The notes below the pieces were generated by a model, which was not told the origin of the DNA, searched no databases, and saw only the letters and a program-made list of their open reading frames with translations. Shown here piece after piece: positions 40,601-52,372 of a stretch of DNA of 64,000 nt (positions are counted from its first letter, which is position 1; every line of letters begins with the position of its first letter). A program made the position numbers and the translations under genes. This stretch comes from Stratiolaelaps scimitus (taxonomy: Eukaryota > Arthropoda > Arachnida > Mesostigmata > Laelapidae), in NCBI GenBank assembly GCA_019614645.1, contig JABWDB010000018.1, positions 992,001 to 1,056,000 of the forward strand, given 5' to 3'.

Positions 40601-42802
40601 ACAAATTCACAATCTATCAGTGGATTTTCTTGTTCTCTCTCTCTCTCTCTCACTATAATAATTAGCAGATGCGGAATGAAACAGTTACTATGACATGTAT
40701 CCATGGGCGGGACGATAATCGAATTAAATCAATTATGATGTAATCTTGTGTCGACTCTCGTGTGATATTTTATCGTATTATTGTATTATGTCACCATAAC
40801 TATTAGAGTGTGTCTGGCGAAAAATCGACAAATAAATTGTAATTATTGTAATTGATTCGTTGTTTTGCACTGTATAGGAGAAAGCCGTTGGCAAACATGA
40901 TCAAAGCACCCACATCCTGCGTAGCCTGTACACCTAGAGCAGGCCTCCCCGTGAACAACAACAGTGAACTGAACAAGCTGACTGACAAAGGGTGATTTCG
41001 GCAAACTCGAATCGAAGTAATGTGCACAATCCAGATTTCTCCAAGCTCGTCATTTGCCTCGTACACGTAGTATAAGTGAATATCTTCGTATAGTAGATAT
41101 GCTTAAGAGAACCGCTGCAGGCACGAGTAAGCTACGGAAACCCGTCAGTTGCCAGTCGAGCCTGTACAGCCTAAGATAGACACAAGTTGACTATAGGGAA
41201 AATCCAGTGGCAAAAAAAAACCAAGTGCATTTATGCATCTTAAACCTATCGCCAGAAAAGCGTACCTTGATATCATCTGCACATCACATTCGTGTCGATC
41301 CTGGTAGAGATTCGGTCCTGGACAGCTCGCAGCGTCTGTCAACGTGCTGTTTCCACTAAGTTGAGTGGTGGCCAGTGTTTTTCTTAGACATCTGTCCTCA
41401 ACGAAGCCTTGTCCGAACCAAGAATACGTCCGATAAAAGCACTTACCACATGTGTCTAGGACATAACTGTCCTTACAGATCCCGAAGCGATGGCTTCCGA
41501 TACTTGTAAACGTATGGGATGTTAATAACGCTGTATGCTTACGCTGCTCGATTGTACTCAGCTTGCACAGCTAAAATCGATTATTAAATCCATACGTTGC
41601 GTTGTAAAAAATAGGCACCACCTGTCCTGCCCCGAACGACGTAGACTTACCAGTATGCGCATGCGGGATTTCATGAAGCGATACATCAATCATGGAACAC
41701 GCGTAGATACGTGGCGAATAACACATTTATCGGTTTATTAATTATTTGTGCTTGTTCAATATGGTTTACTTTATTTAGCGTTAAGTCTCTAGTATCACTC
41801 GGGCCTCACATACATTCATGTGAAAATTCAATTGTCGCAGGATACAGAGATACCAGATTACGTAGAACTGATGGTACGCTCATTTCATGAATTTGCCGAG
41901 TACTGATCGCAGGCTTTAGCCTGGCTTTCAAATATTTTTAATTCGCTTGTAAAGATAAAAGCCGGTCACAATCGCTGATGATCTAAAGTTACCGGGATTC
42001 GATTATGAAAGTTATCTTAATCGATTCCTGCAGGGGTTCAATTGTATTAGCTGTTACGTCGCCAACCAAAACAAATTAATACTACGATTAATTAATGGCA
42101 AGACATGTTGTTGTGTGAGTATGACAATTGTGGTTAATGCTAGCTGGTTTATGTGTTTACAAATACAAAGTAAATAATCAGTACATTAGTGATAATTAGT
42201 TGTTCTCGTACTGTATGTGTGCAGGTATGTGCATTTATGGACGGAGGCATATTGGTTATTATATGATAATAATAGTTCTGCTTCCATTTACGTCGGAACG
42301 TTGTCTACAGAGCCCTCTCTAGAATCGTAAGTCTTCGTTGTATTTCAGAAAAACACCGGAGTGCGGTTTTGTGGCCCAACTGATTATAATAGTAATATGT
42401 ATCATAATAATAATAAAAGTAGAAGAATAATGACTCGCTTCCTCAATGTGCATCGTATCACCTACAAATCCATGAACAATTAGTTAATATGAAAACATAG
42501 ACATTCCCACTGTTATCACTGCTGCGATTAATGAGTAAGTATCTCGGCCATATTATGAGACGCTGGCGAATAGCGTTATACAAATTAATCAAATACACAT
42601 ACGAGGGTTGATCAAGCTCAACTCGTTGTAATGCTGGCAGCAACAGCACCGTCGCCGTCGTTCGATCATCCGCATTGTCAATGAAGGATGGCCGGCCCAG
42701 GCATCAAACATTACAAACAAAAAAGTCAGAATATTCCTCCGAGCATCATCTCAGGTTTTCGTCGTGGCCAATGGGATCCGATCGCTTCCAGCCAACCCGT
42801 TG
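37689..42802. other. Intergenic, 5.1 kb, no gene seen
   Basis: This is the space between the ends of the convergent FBXO42 and zinc-finger genes, so it holds both 3' UTRs. An AATAAA is present at 38534-38539, about 850 bases after the FBXO42 stop, and could serve as its polyadenylation signal. No other coding or repeat signature was found apart from short CA and CT runs at 39055-39070 and 40637-40652. Confidence 0.45.
38534..38539 (+). terminator. Candidate polyadenylation signal of FBXO42
   Basis: AATAAA lies downstream of the FBXO42 stop codon. It is the first clear canonical hexamer on the plus strand that I noticed in the intergenic space, but chance occurrence is likely in AT-rich DNA. 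Confidence 0.25.
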
Positions 42803-43117
42803 CTAGTCCTCGTTCGGCCGGTGATTGCCGCGTTCATTTTCATCCGCTATGATACCTGGTGGGATGACGTTGATCGATAGCGTTTCCGTCATCTTTGTCG
42901 AGTTGATTGGCATCGTCCCAGTGGAACCGTGCACGGACCTCTCATGGGCGTCGACCCGAGCGGCGAGAAGCGACGAGAACGCGCACCGACTGCAGCGATG
43001 AACGCTGTGCGCTCGCTGGTGAACTCGTAGAGCCTGGGACAATGATTCGGTTGTGACGCACATTTACCCATCTCATTAATTGCATCGCGCACAACCCGCG
43101 TCGTGTATATATATATT

Positions 43118-43186
<69 letters not shown>

Positions 43187-43823
43187 GAACAACAATAGGA
43201 TAATACGGTATTCCGCAGTGGTTCGTTCGTACGACCAGCAACGGCCCGCTCTACCATACTCAAACGGAACTGATCATATAGACAGATCATATAGAGAGGC
43301 GATAGTTAACACAGCAATGAAATTAGTGATTGTTTATTTCCGAAGTCAATTTCCAGCGATTATTAGACGAACAACGGGAGCAGCCGTAACGATCGTCGAA
43401 CAGTGGTGACAATGTCGTTATCTACCTTGAACGTTGGCGCTACCAGTTGGCAGTTTTCGCACGCGTAATGATGTCGTTCGCGATGGACTTTCAGCGCAGC
43501 GTCGTCACGGGCAACGAACGCACAAACGGCACAGGCGAGCGGGTCGTGTCTGGCGTGACTACGCCGATGGGCCTGCAGAGCGTCGAGTCGCGTCGACGCG
43601 AAGGAGCACCTTTCGCAGGCAAATGGCCTCTCGCCTGAGTGTATCAGCCTGTGCCTCTTAAGGTGATGATGGCGATAGCTTGCGTAGGAACATCGGTCGC
43701 AACGGAACATCTGTGGGCCGATCACGCCACCGGTAGGCTTTGCAGTGCCTTCCAAATGCGTCCGGGACATCGCAGGGTGATCAGTGTTAAACATGTTATC
43801 AAAATTCGTCCGATGACTCGGTG
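42803..43823 (-). CDS. C2H2 zinc-finger protein, last two coding exons
   Basis: Minus-strand exons: 43823 (acceptor TTTATCAG; or an ATG at 43794) to 43426, then 43033 to 42803 (stop). The donor is AAG/GTAGAT and the acceptor is TGTCCCAG. Five fingers: FRCDRCSYASYRHHHLKRH; FACERCSFASTRLDALQAH; LACAVCAFVARDDAALKVH; YACENCQLVAPTFK joined across the intron to ALRVHQRAH; HRCSRCAFSSLLAARVDAH. The fourth finger has the correct C-x2-C-x12-H-x3-H spacing only when spliced, which confirms the junction. The first finger has the HSGERP linker. An unstructured C-terminus of about 45 residues follows. It is probably a DNA-binding nuclear regulator. CxxC-[SA]-[YF]-A/S fingers occur in several families, so I give no name. 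The 5' exons are missing from this model. Confidence 0.82.
43122..43183. repeat. (AT)n microsatellite, about 62 bp
   Basis: This is a pure AT run inside the intron that splits the fourth zinc finger (43034-43425). Confidence 0.95.
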
Positions 43824-44269
43824 CTGATAAACAATTGGCCGTATGCTAGAGAGTACGATTCGTGGGTAACTATGAATCATTTATTAGTTTCAGTATCTCG
43901 TCTGGAGAAGAGATTCGTTCTCTATTCCCGTAAGTAATAAATACGGTAAGCTGAAACGCTAATTTGCTACGTTGTCATCAGAAATAAGTCATTGTGAGAA
44001 AAAACAACAACTTTTTAGCTGTAGTGTCGAAAAATTCCAATTTCGTTGTTCAATCATTCCTAATACGTCACAGCATGCCAATTGACAAGCTCTCCCATTG
44101 TCCAATACAGCATATACATACACATGTCTCAAACAGTCGGATGCAAGATGCATTTCATCACATTACGATAATAATAATCGTCCGAATAATTAATAATCAT
44201 AATAATAATAGCAAGTCATTTAGTCTCATGCTATTTCAGCTCCGAGTTCGAAACTCGACTCAGTAGGTG

Positions 44270-44498
44270 TCAAGCTTGCGCGACGGCCTGGCCGACACTC
44301 CGACATCTGGCGGATTTCTCGAGAAGAAGCTTCACGCGTCTCTCTTGATTAATAAGGAGTGAGTCCTTCGTTCGAGCTGGAGATTGCTCCTCTACCAAGC
44401 TCACACGATCCTCGGCGGTCGAGGTCAATTCGACTGCTCGAATTGCATTTTCCATTCCCTGTATTTTTGGTTTTTTAGCTCTCGATTCTTCTATTGCA
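44270..44498 (-). CDS. Possible upstream exon of the zinc-finger gene (uncertain)
   Basis: On the minus strand, after an acceptor-like AAAAATACAG near 44450, the frame reads GMENAIRAVELTSTAEDR and later SLLINQERRVKLLLEK before a stop at 44270. It is charged and helix-like, lies upstream of the zinc-finger exons in the same orientation, and could be part of the first coding exon. No donor that joins convincingly to 43823 was fixed, and there is no family match. Confidence 0.2.
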
Positions 44499-45405
44499 AG
44501 CTGCACCACCACTGCTGCGTATCCCTTGAATCAACGACGTTCCTAGAATCAGCCGGGCGGGTCTGCAACGCGGCCACAGCGCACACTGCCGTCTCAGTGC
44601 TGAGGACACTATCTCATTCGAGCACTCAGGAGAGACATGGTCTCTCAACTCGCGTGTCCTCCATCTCGAGAGAGAGAGAGCGGGAGAGAGAGAGAGCCGT
44701 CCACAGTTGTCTAACGGAGTGTAACGACTGAACAACCACGTAGCAACAATTCCTATGTTGGTGGGCAGCAACAACCAATGCTTGCTATAGTCCGCATTAG
44801 ATCTTGCACTGAAGCTCGTTCACCTCACGAGGCGAACTGAGACGGCGGCAATTGCCAGCCGGTCCCCCAATGAGTGGCGGGTCGACGAAGTTGTTGCACC
44901 AGGCAAACGATCGTTCGGTTGCTGCGGCGGCCACCAGTGCACGGCGAACACAGAGCAGGACACGATGAGACCGAGAGAGAGAGAGCGGCCGTGGGTCGCC
45001 GGCAGTGTAACCAGTGGCCTGAGCTAAGGTGTCTCTCATTCTTGGATGGGGCCGCAAAGTTCCTAGAAAAGCAAAGACGACAGCAACCAAAAAAAAAAAG
45101 AGGACCACATCAGCGACACGATGTAGAATAGACAGAGAGCGTATTCGAGGCAACTTCGGACAGCGAACGCCGACGTTGGCGAACTCCGGCTGACGACGGG
45201 TCTCACGACGATATTCGAGATGATTTGTATGCGGCTCGGTCGAAGGTGGCGAAAAGCTATTCGAGATGGTCAATCGTCAACGTGTGTTTGATCAGTGGAC
45301 GGCACGACTTTCATCTGTGTCTAATAAACAAATTTCATAAGTTATAGCCAGTTAATAACGGGTTTGGTGGCTGAGAGTTAAAATAGAAGAGCTAGAATAT
45401 AAGTC

Positions 45406-45407
<2 letters not shown>

Positions 45408-45476
<69 letters not shown>
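45408..45476. repeat. (AT)n microsatellite, about 69 bp
   Basis: This is an AT run interrupted once by TG near its right end. Confidence 0.93.
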
Positions 45477-45876
45477 AGTGTATTCAAGGGGAGATTAGTT
45501 AATAGCGTTTAGAAAAATAACTTCAACGATTCATCGAGAGTGGATACGACAAGAGAGGTAGTCAACGACTCCAATTATGGGAAATTTTCAATGTATGTCT
45601 CCATGCACAGAATGGATCTTTCATCAATCAGAGTAAATTACGAGTGCGGCAGCTAACCACAAAGTGTAGTACTGCAATGTCAATAAACGACTTGTAAATT
45701 AAAGGGACTTGCAGCAACAGTGGAATAAAAACAACCAACAAAAAATATTGGAGAATTGTTTAAAAATTATTTCGTATATCACGAAAATGAGAATATTACA
45801 GGATGATTTTAGCGAGCTCGGTAAAATCGATGAACTTCGGTCAGAATCGATTGCAATACCTTACAATTTTGTATAA

Positions 45877-46050
45877 CTCGAGCCCGGTGGACTCGTGGTA
45901 CATTTGTGTACGTCTGCTTAGTAATCGGGTTCGATCTTCGCCGTTGCGTACTTGGATGGAAGTTGGCTTGTCCGTCTTATGAAGCCTTATGACGAAAACA
46001 GTTATACGATAGATGTTAAAATGTTTAAGACTGTGAGTTAGCCCAGAATA
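45877..46050 (+). mobile_element. tRNA-derived SINE, family A
   Basis: An A-box-like GGTGGACTCGTGGTAC and a B-box GGGTTCGATCTTC near 45927 are followed by CTTGTCCGTCTTATGAAGCC. The tail is ACGAAAACAGTTATACGATA, then GACTGTGAGTTAGCCC. It is the same family as 28946 and 60825, diverged by point changes and small gaps. Confidence 0.7.
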
Positions 46051-46572
46051 TTTACTATGTAACAGTTGACAGCTAAACAAGCCTGGTATAAACAAGCTAT
46101 ACAAAAACACGCTATGATTTTATAAGTGTCAACGCCCTCTCAGCGCAGATCCCCTGAACTGTGGTACTCCGCTGTGGTGCGCCTGAGATATTTACACTGA
46201 CCTTATGTATACAAAAGGCTGAGCTTGAAATATGGCATATCAATATAGGTATGAATATAAATATAGATAAGTACGCACTGAACTATCAACCAAATAGAAC
46301 GAGACTAGAAGACGCAAGGTAAAGTAGCTCAGCTCATAACAGTTGCCCCGTGGATTTGACTGATGGTTGATGCAGTGCCATCTGATCGTAAATTATGCTT
46401 CACTTACTTTTGTAAGGGCTGAAGTATATGCGCGCTCATAGGCCCGCAATGAGCATGTTGGTTATCTCTATTGTCCATCTGCCGGCGGTCAATTATTAGT
46501 TTTGCTTTTTGAACTCTACACTACTTCCAAATCGATAATAATGTAAATGATAGATAATGTAAATTTAAGATT

Positions 46573-46574
<2 letters not shown>

Positions 46575-46621
<47 letters not shown>
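46575..46621. repeat. (AT)n microsatellite, about 47 bp
   Basis: This is a pure AT dinucleotide run. Confidence 0.93.
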
Positions 46622-46623
<2 letters not shown>

Positions 46624-46899
46624 GCAATAATTAATGACGCAGTTGGGAAGTGGGTATCAGTCCGAAGGCCTGAGGTAATGGTCACCTCCGAGGGAGGCGA
46701 TGGCGTTGCCTGTCTGCCTCTGCACAGCGAGGGAAAGTCACTGCAGAAGGAAAGATCCTGCGCGCTCGTCCCCGGTGGCGCAGATCGGACCCCTGTTGCG
46801 GACCCCTTCGACATTTCGAAGACTCAAGGTGCAAAGAGTTGAACTCGTTGCTGGGACGTCCCTTTCTAATTGCCACCGTTATTCGTTCATTATATATCG

Positions 46900-46985
46900 C
46901 CATCAGCGCAGTGGCTTGGACGGCCAAGTGACTGGCTATCAAAAGCCGCAGGGCGCAAACTCGAGTCCCACGATCTGGTGACAGA
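46900..46985 (+). repeat. tRNA-like SINE head (weak)
   Basis: GCGCAGTGGCTTGGACGGCC resembles an A box, and CAAACTCGAGTCCCACG, about 45 bases later, resembles a B box. The 5' flank (46632-46830) is GC-rich but unrecognised. There is no second clear copy in the window, so the assignment is tentative. Confidence 0.35.
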
Positions 46986-47025
46986 GATATAAGAGAACCT
47001 GCCCAATTAAACGAACATGACGTAT

Positions 47026-47037
47026 CCACCAGGTGGC
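47026..47037 (+). promoter_or_regulatory. CTCF-like core motif
   Basis: CCACCAGGTGGC fits the core CCASYAGRKGGC used by animal CTCF. The next bases (GTGA) do not fit the extended motif. Binding is not shown by sequence alone. Confidence 0.3.
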
Positions 47038-47661
47038 GTGATCGACAGTCATCACTTACAATGACACACAGACCCAAACACACCACATCCATTCATCGAG
47101 GCGCAGCAGTACGTAACTACACCACACACACACACACACAACTTCACGAACTTATAAGTTGTTAATTCCACAGGTTTACCACACTTCATTGGTGCCTGAT
47201 CGATGAAGCGACTTTCTGCATTTATATTACCTGTTTCTGGTTTTGGGCTGTTTTTTAAGGTATATAATGCTACCGAAACGAAGCAGTTAATTAATAGAAA
47301 ATCGTACTGTCGTGTGTACAAACAACAACGTCGACGTTATACTCTGCTCCCTATGCTGCGTGACATCTAAGCACCTAGATGAATCGGGCAATGAAATAAT
47401 TCGATCGCTTCTCTGCGGTGGCTTTGCGGTGACGGGCCAACCACCGGGTAGCGGTTAACACCCAACACGAGTCTTCACAGGGTCGCGCATTTCGACACTC
47501 TGCATTGTGCGTATGCGGTTACAAATCCTCTGTGAAATCCAAATTGACAGCTAAATGACACAGAGACGCTGGTGGACAGTGTCGACGCGTTGCAACGACT
47601 GCTGATTAGTGGTTAGTAGGTGTTTGCCTGAGCTGCTCATATGGTGTCATTTAACCACGGA

Positions 47662-47695
<34 letters not shown>

Positions 47696-48182
47696 CATTT
47701 GGCTGCTTATTTATCGCGGGGCGGGCGATAAAGCTGCTGCTACTACGTTCACTCGACTTGAACCTCAAGTATAAAAGCTGGAGAGGGTCCAACAGACTTC
47801 TCTCGAGTGAGAGAAACGGAATCAACCTCGTTCAGATCAACTCTCTTTCTCTCTCTATCTCTCACCCCTCAGCCCCGATGCCGATATATACGAGGGTGAC
47901 ACACTGGGGGTTATCCACCAAGTGACTTTCGGCACCATATCATGTTGGGGACCGAACCTCGCTCATGGGATGTCCCGATGCTGTTGCAAGTAACTGACTG
48001 CTTGCTCCACGTTGTGGCTCACAGTCTCTATTGGTCGCTCGAACGCTTTCGCAAGGGAAGCTCACTGTTGTGAAGCTGAAATCGGATGGAAAACGATTGG
48101 ACGAACATCAAAAACAATGGCGCGCAATCCTTATTCAGGTGCACTATAAGTGGCGCAAGAAGGAGACGAAGAAATAATTTAC

Positions 48183-48410
48183 CATTTAAATATCATTTCA
48201 TTTTCTTTGACATTTGAATATAATTTCATTTTCTTCGACATTTGAATATAATTTCATTTTCTTTGACATTTGAATATAATTTCATTTTCTTTGACATTTG
48301 AATATAATTTCATTTTCTTTGACATTTGAATATAATTTCATTTTCTTTGACATTTGAATATAATTTCATTTTCTTCGACATTTGAATATGTATTCATTTG
48401 AATATAATGT
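48183..48410. repeat. 28-bp minisatellite, about 8 units
   Basis: The unit CATTTGAATATAATTTCATT plus TTCTTTGA repeats seven times in an exact 28-bp register (starts at 48183, 48211, 48239, 48267, 48295, 48323, 48351), with a decayed eighth unit. Variation is mostly TTTGA against TTCGA and a diverged first unit. The unit itself is AT-rich with an internal ATTTCATTTTC. No coding frame. Confidence 0.95.
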
Positions 48411-49944
48411 CATTTCATTTTTGTTTCTTCATTCTACTTATCATATACTTCTAATTTCTAGCAATTGCTCATTTGACAAAAGTGACTTTTGCTGCAATAT
48501 GTATTTCGGCTAGGTCTAGCTAACACGCATATTATTCGCTGCAGTTGATTATACTCGATAGACGGACACTAGCGATGGTGGTGGTGGTGGTTGTGTGTCG
48601 ATGCAAAATGATGTATGCAAAGAAGGCTGCAGGCTGTCAAGCCACATGTAAAGATCGTGACTCAGGCTACCTTCATCTGACCGAGTCAAAGTGAATACTA
48701 TTTCCAATAACGATTTAATGGGTGAAAGTGATGATCAGCGGTTATCAGTGAGCAAGTTTTATACGGAACTAGATAAAAATTGATTATTGTTATGCTCCAA
48801 ATGAAGATTGCTGGCTACACCCGCACGGTTTACGTGGCGTGTTTGAAACGTAATTCAGACGCTACAGGAATCCCGAGATGCTTTATTCAGCACTAGAATG
48901 ATTTCATCCACAAATGCAGCAGAGAATATCAATAGTTTTTTTTTAGTTCATCGACGTCCTCAGACGAGGCAACGACAGCGAACGCATTTGGCAAGCTCGA
49001 AATAATCATGCAATAGCGTTCTCTCCCGCCGCCCATAGCCGCATTGTTTATGGCTAATGTCGAAATGTGTGGCATGGCCAGCATTCGAAAATGCTTTCCG
49101 CAATACAAACTTCATAGCACCAGCTTATAAATCCAGCATAATATAGGCGCAGAACGAGCGACCACCGTACATCACATGGCACCGTCGTGGGTTCACGGTA
49201 TGCATGTTATTCAAGTAGACATTTCCAGCCAGCATCTTCCGTTCATGTGTTCGATAGTGCTAACATTGAGTACGTCGCCGGGCAGGTGTGCTGATACTGG
49301 TCGCATTGGCGGCTGCTGCTGCTGCAGTTCGTGGGGGACCTCCGTCGTTGGAGGTCGTCCACTGGCGAACGGTGCACCGGCGTACAAGCGGAGATATTCT
49401 CGCCGCCGACCACAGTTACCGTGCGCCTATTAGATACCGGCAAATCTCACGGAGGAGTAGACCGGCAGCCACAGCTGATTTTGGCACCACGATAGTGACT
49501 CATTGTGGTTTCATTGTGGCGCGCGTTATTTTATTTATGCGGCCGGCTAAATTGGAACTTGACAGGTGTCAGCAGATATCAGTGAACTTGTTCGGGTTTT
49601 CTTCAATCGCCTTGATGACCTTGAGGCAGGAATTGTATCTACGATAATTTCACCCATAATAACGTGTACGATGCTAAGCCTTGGCTATCTCGAAGAGGAA
49701 TTTCTACAATCGATAAAAATTAGGTATGAAGTGCTGAATTTTCATAGTAGCGAAAGGGGAGCTTCATAAGTGAGTTATTCTACTTTTGAGCAGAATTCGG
49801 TAGGATTAAGTCACCGTTTTAAAAAGAGCTAGCAACCTGTATTCAGGATGCTTTACCCATGGTTCGAGCAGAGTACAAAACGAGACACATTGTTGCATAT
49901 TCAACGTCCCCGGTTAAGTATGTTATGTACATTTAAAAAAATTT
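48411..49944. other. Intergenic, no feature seen
   Basis: Only short open frames are present. A (GCT)n-like run near 49308-49325 and a GTG run at 48578-48590 are the only low-complexity spots. No repeat family was recognised. Confidence 0.4.
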
Positions 49945-50727
49945 AGCTCGCAAAAATCATATGGACATATGCGTGCTGTGTGACGCGGGCGAGGTGGACG
50001 ACGTCGAGCACACAGTGACCCACTGTGTGTCACTAGCGGCAGCCAGGCAGGGGGGCTCGAGGGAGGTTGCGGGGAAATCAGTCCGAGAGCTCGTGGCCCA
50101 TATGGTCAAATCGAGGGAAGCCTGGGCGGAGGTCGTAGACTGGATGGGGGGGATCATCAGGCTAAAGGAGAGTAAGGAGAGACACAGAAGGGCCCGAGGG
50201 AGCCACCAAAGCCCCTCCCCCCGGGGGGTCTCGGAGGCCCGCTCCACCGTTAGCTAGACCTGCTTCCCCCGCGCATTCCCGCTCAGGGCCGGGGATAGGT
50301 GGACCGAGCAGCCGGTACCTCTTGGGTAGATTGGCAGGCCTGTTACGGGGGCCTCCTCCTTCACCAGTCTCTCCCCGCGCATTCCCGCTACGGGCCGGGG
50401 ATTAGGTGACCGAGCGTTCCCGTGCGGGACCCCAACACGGAAGCCACAATAGTCATAGGAGACTAAGGCACCCGGCTATAGAACACTAGCCGGAGCAGTA
50501 CACACCTTCCCCAGAGATCGAAGTAATGGCAAGCGTGCCGACTCTGGGGAAGAGATACACTCTCAGCAGAGGATGGTTTTAGCAGGCAGAGGCGTTTTGT
50601 CATCCACGTCAACCCTGCACTGGATCGGCCCACTTTCATGGAGATTGGAATGTCTCCGGTGGTGACCGTGCGTTTGAAGAAAATTTCCTCCTCAAAAAAA
50701 AAAAAAAAAAAAAGCTCGCAAAAATCA
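49945..50727 (+). mobile_element. 5'-truncated R1/LOA-like LINE with perfect 15-bp TSD
   Basis: The direct repeats AGCTCGCAAAAATCA (49945-49959 and 50713-50727) flank an insert ending in poly-A (about 50694-50712). From 49961 the frame encodes the C-terminal end of an RT polyprotein, including CVLCDAGEVDDVEHTVTHC, the C-x2-C...H-x4-C zinc motif found at the C-terminus of R1-group elements. Next come a charged tail and a stop at 50257, then about 440 bases of GC-rich 3' UTR. Only the 3' end of the element was copied. The exact target duplication and the long poly-A show a recent insertion. Confidence 0.85.
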
Positions 50728-52189
50728 CTTGAAGAAAACGAATGAAGAAAAAGTGTCATAATAAAATACCTCAATCGAATGGTGGTCCTTTTCAATGTTA
50801 TTTTTTATTCAATGAGAAACATAATTAAAATATCTAAAATGGGTATTAGATTCAATCTACGTTCAAATTCACCATTTCCTCTAGTACAAATTATCAAAAG
50901 AAATTCTTACGAAATAAATTATTTTGCAATTAGATCCTACCCGTGCAAAGGTACGGTCCACCTAAACAATATGGGTTGATTTTCGTCAAACGCATCCAGA
51001 ATCATAGTAGCCTAATGGAATCGTAGCTCCGTGGGGCGGCCTTATTTCATCTCGGCCTGACCCTCATAATAATTTTTGTGAATTGAGCATTTCACCACAT
51101 TTCAATTATCCTAATTGCCCCCCGTTGTTCATCTCCGCCTTCCAATAAATCCAACAGCAACAAAAGCAATCTATTAAGGCCAGCCACAACACCAAGCTAA
51201 CAGGTGGCTCTGCCGATTTCATCATTAATGCGCTCCGACGGCCGTAATATCCGTACCTATGTATATACTTTGTCGTTTTGAGAACGACACCATTTATTCA
51301 CTAGCTTTCTTTCCAAACCGGAAGGCGGTAGATCTAGCCACATGCATTGTATATATTATATGTTGTTGTATATTGCATATTATACACATCCACGCATCCA
51401 TGTCTATCCTTATGTCGATGGCTCGCAGCGCGGCTTAAAACCGCACGGCTTCATCGACCCAGTTGATTCTTTGGTTGACTGTTCTCTACTGACGACGACT
51501 GAAGTCGGTAGTGTTGCGATAGCTAATGGAATACGCACGCAGATGTACATTCATATATCTGCTGGTCGTTCACTGCTGCTGCTTCTTCGGTAAACTGGTG
51601 TCGAACACAACTGGAGTCGCCGCCGCCGCCGCCGTGGACGCATTCACACTTGAAGACCTTTGCTTCGTCGTTCGTACACCCTTTATTCATTCGGCCATTA
51701 TTATTATTATTATTGCTCACAGACTGCCGAGTTGAGCAGCAGACAGCCGAGCTTGTCACGCCAATTAAACAAATCTGAGCAATGCAAATGCATGAAGATA
51801 GTGAAATTACGATAAATTACGTGCATCATTAGTATTCTATGATATTATTGTTATTATTATTATTATTATTATATTACGAATAGTGGTGGAACAGGTAGTG
51901 TATATATATATATGTGTGTGTGTAGTACAGGACGATATTAGGGGCACCGTTACACTGACTGAGGCACAACAACAACCGCAGCAACTATATTAACGACAGA
52001 TAATACGGCGTTATGGCGTCAACGGGAAAGGACGCACGGGAGGAAGCCGACTATATTACAGCGTCTGCAGCCCAAGCAAATTCCTACGATACAAACTGCC
52101 TGCGTGCCTGATTAATCGCGTAATGTTTTTGCTTAAGACCAATGGGATCAATTAAACGAATATCGTGTATCGCTAGTGGTCGTAGAATG
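50728..52189. other. Intergenic, no feature seen
   Basis: I found no gene or recognised repeat beyond short trinucleotide (ATT)n runs near 51695-51715 and 51845-51875, a GCC run near 51620-51634 and short AT/GT runs near 51900-51922. Confidence 0.4.
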
Positions 52190-52372
52190 TACAATAGAAT
52201 TTTTAGATTGCTCACTAGATGCCTCATAAGACGGACCCCTTGAAAATTTAAATTTGCAACGCTGGACACCGAACCCGTGCACCTACGTGTCTGTGTCCTC
52301 CGATTGCAAGGCCGAAAGTAGTACCGTGGACGTTAAATGTTGGCTAAGAGTCAGCCTAAAACAACACACACA
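52190..52372. mobile_element. Rearranged SINE, family A (head inverted to tail)
   Basis: From 52190 to about 52312 the minus strand carries the head and body: TGCACGGGTTCGGTGTCC (B box) and GGTCCGTCTTATGAGG. From 52310 to 52372 the plus strand carries the tail: GGCCGAAAGTAGTACCGTGG and TTGGCTAAGAGTCAGCC. Normally head and tail are on the same strand, as at 28946 and 45877. Here they point towards each other, so an inversion or two abutting insertions must be involved. Confidence 0.65.

Noticed and set aside
45000..45273. Minus-strand hydrophobic frame as a membrane protein exon
   Set aside because: The hydrophobic run comes from a poly-A/AAG stretch on the other strand (45088-45102). It lacks splice sites and homology.
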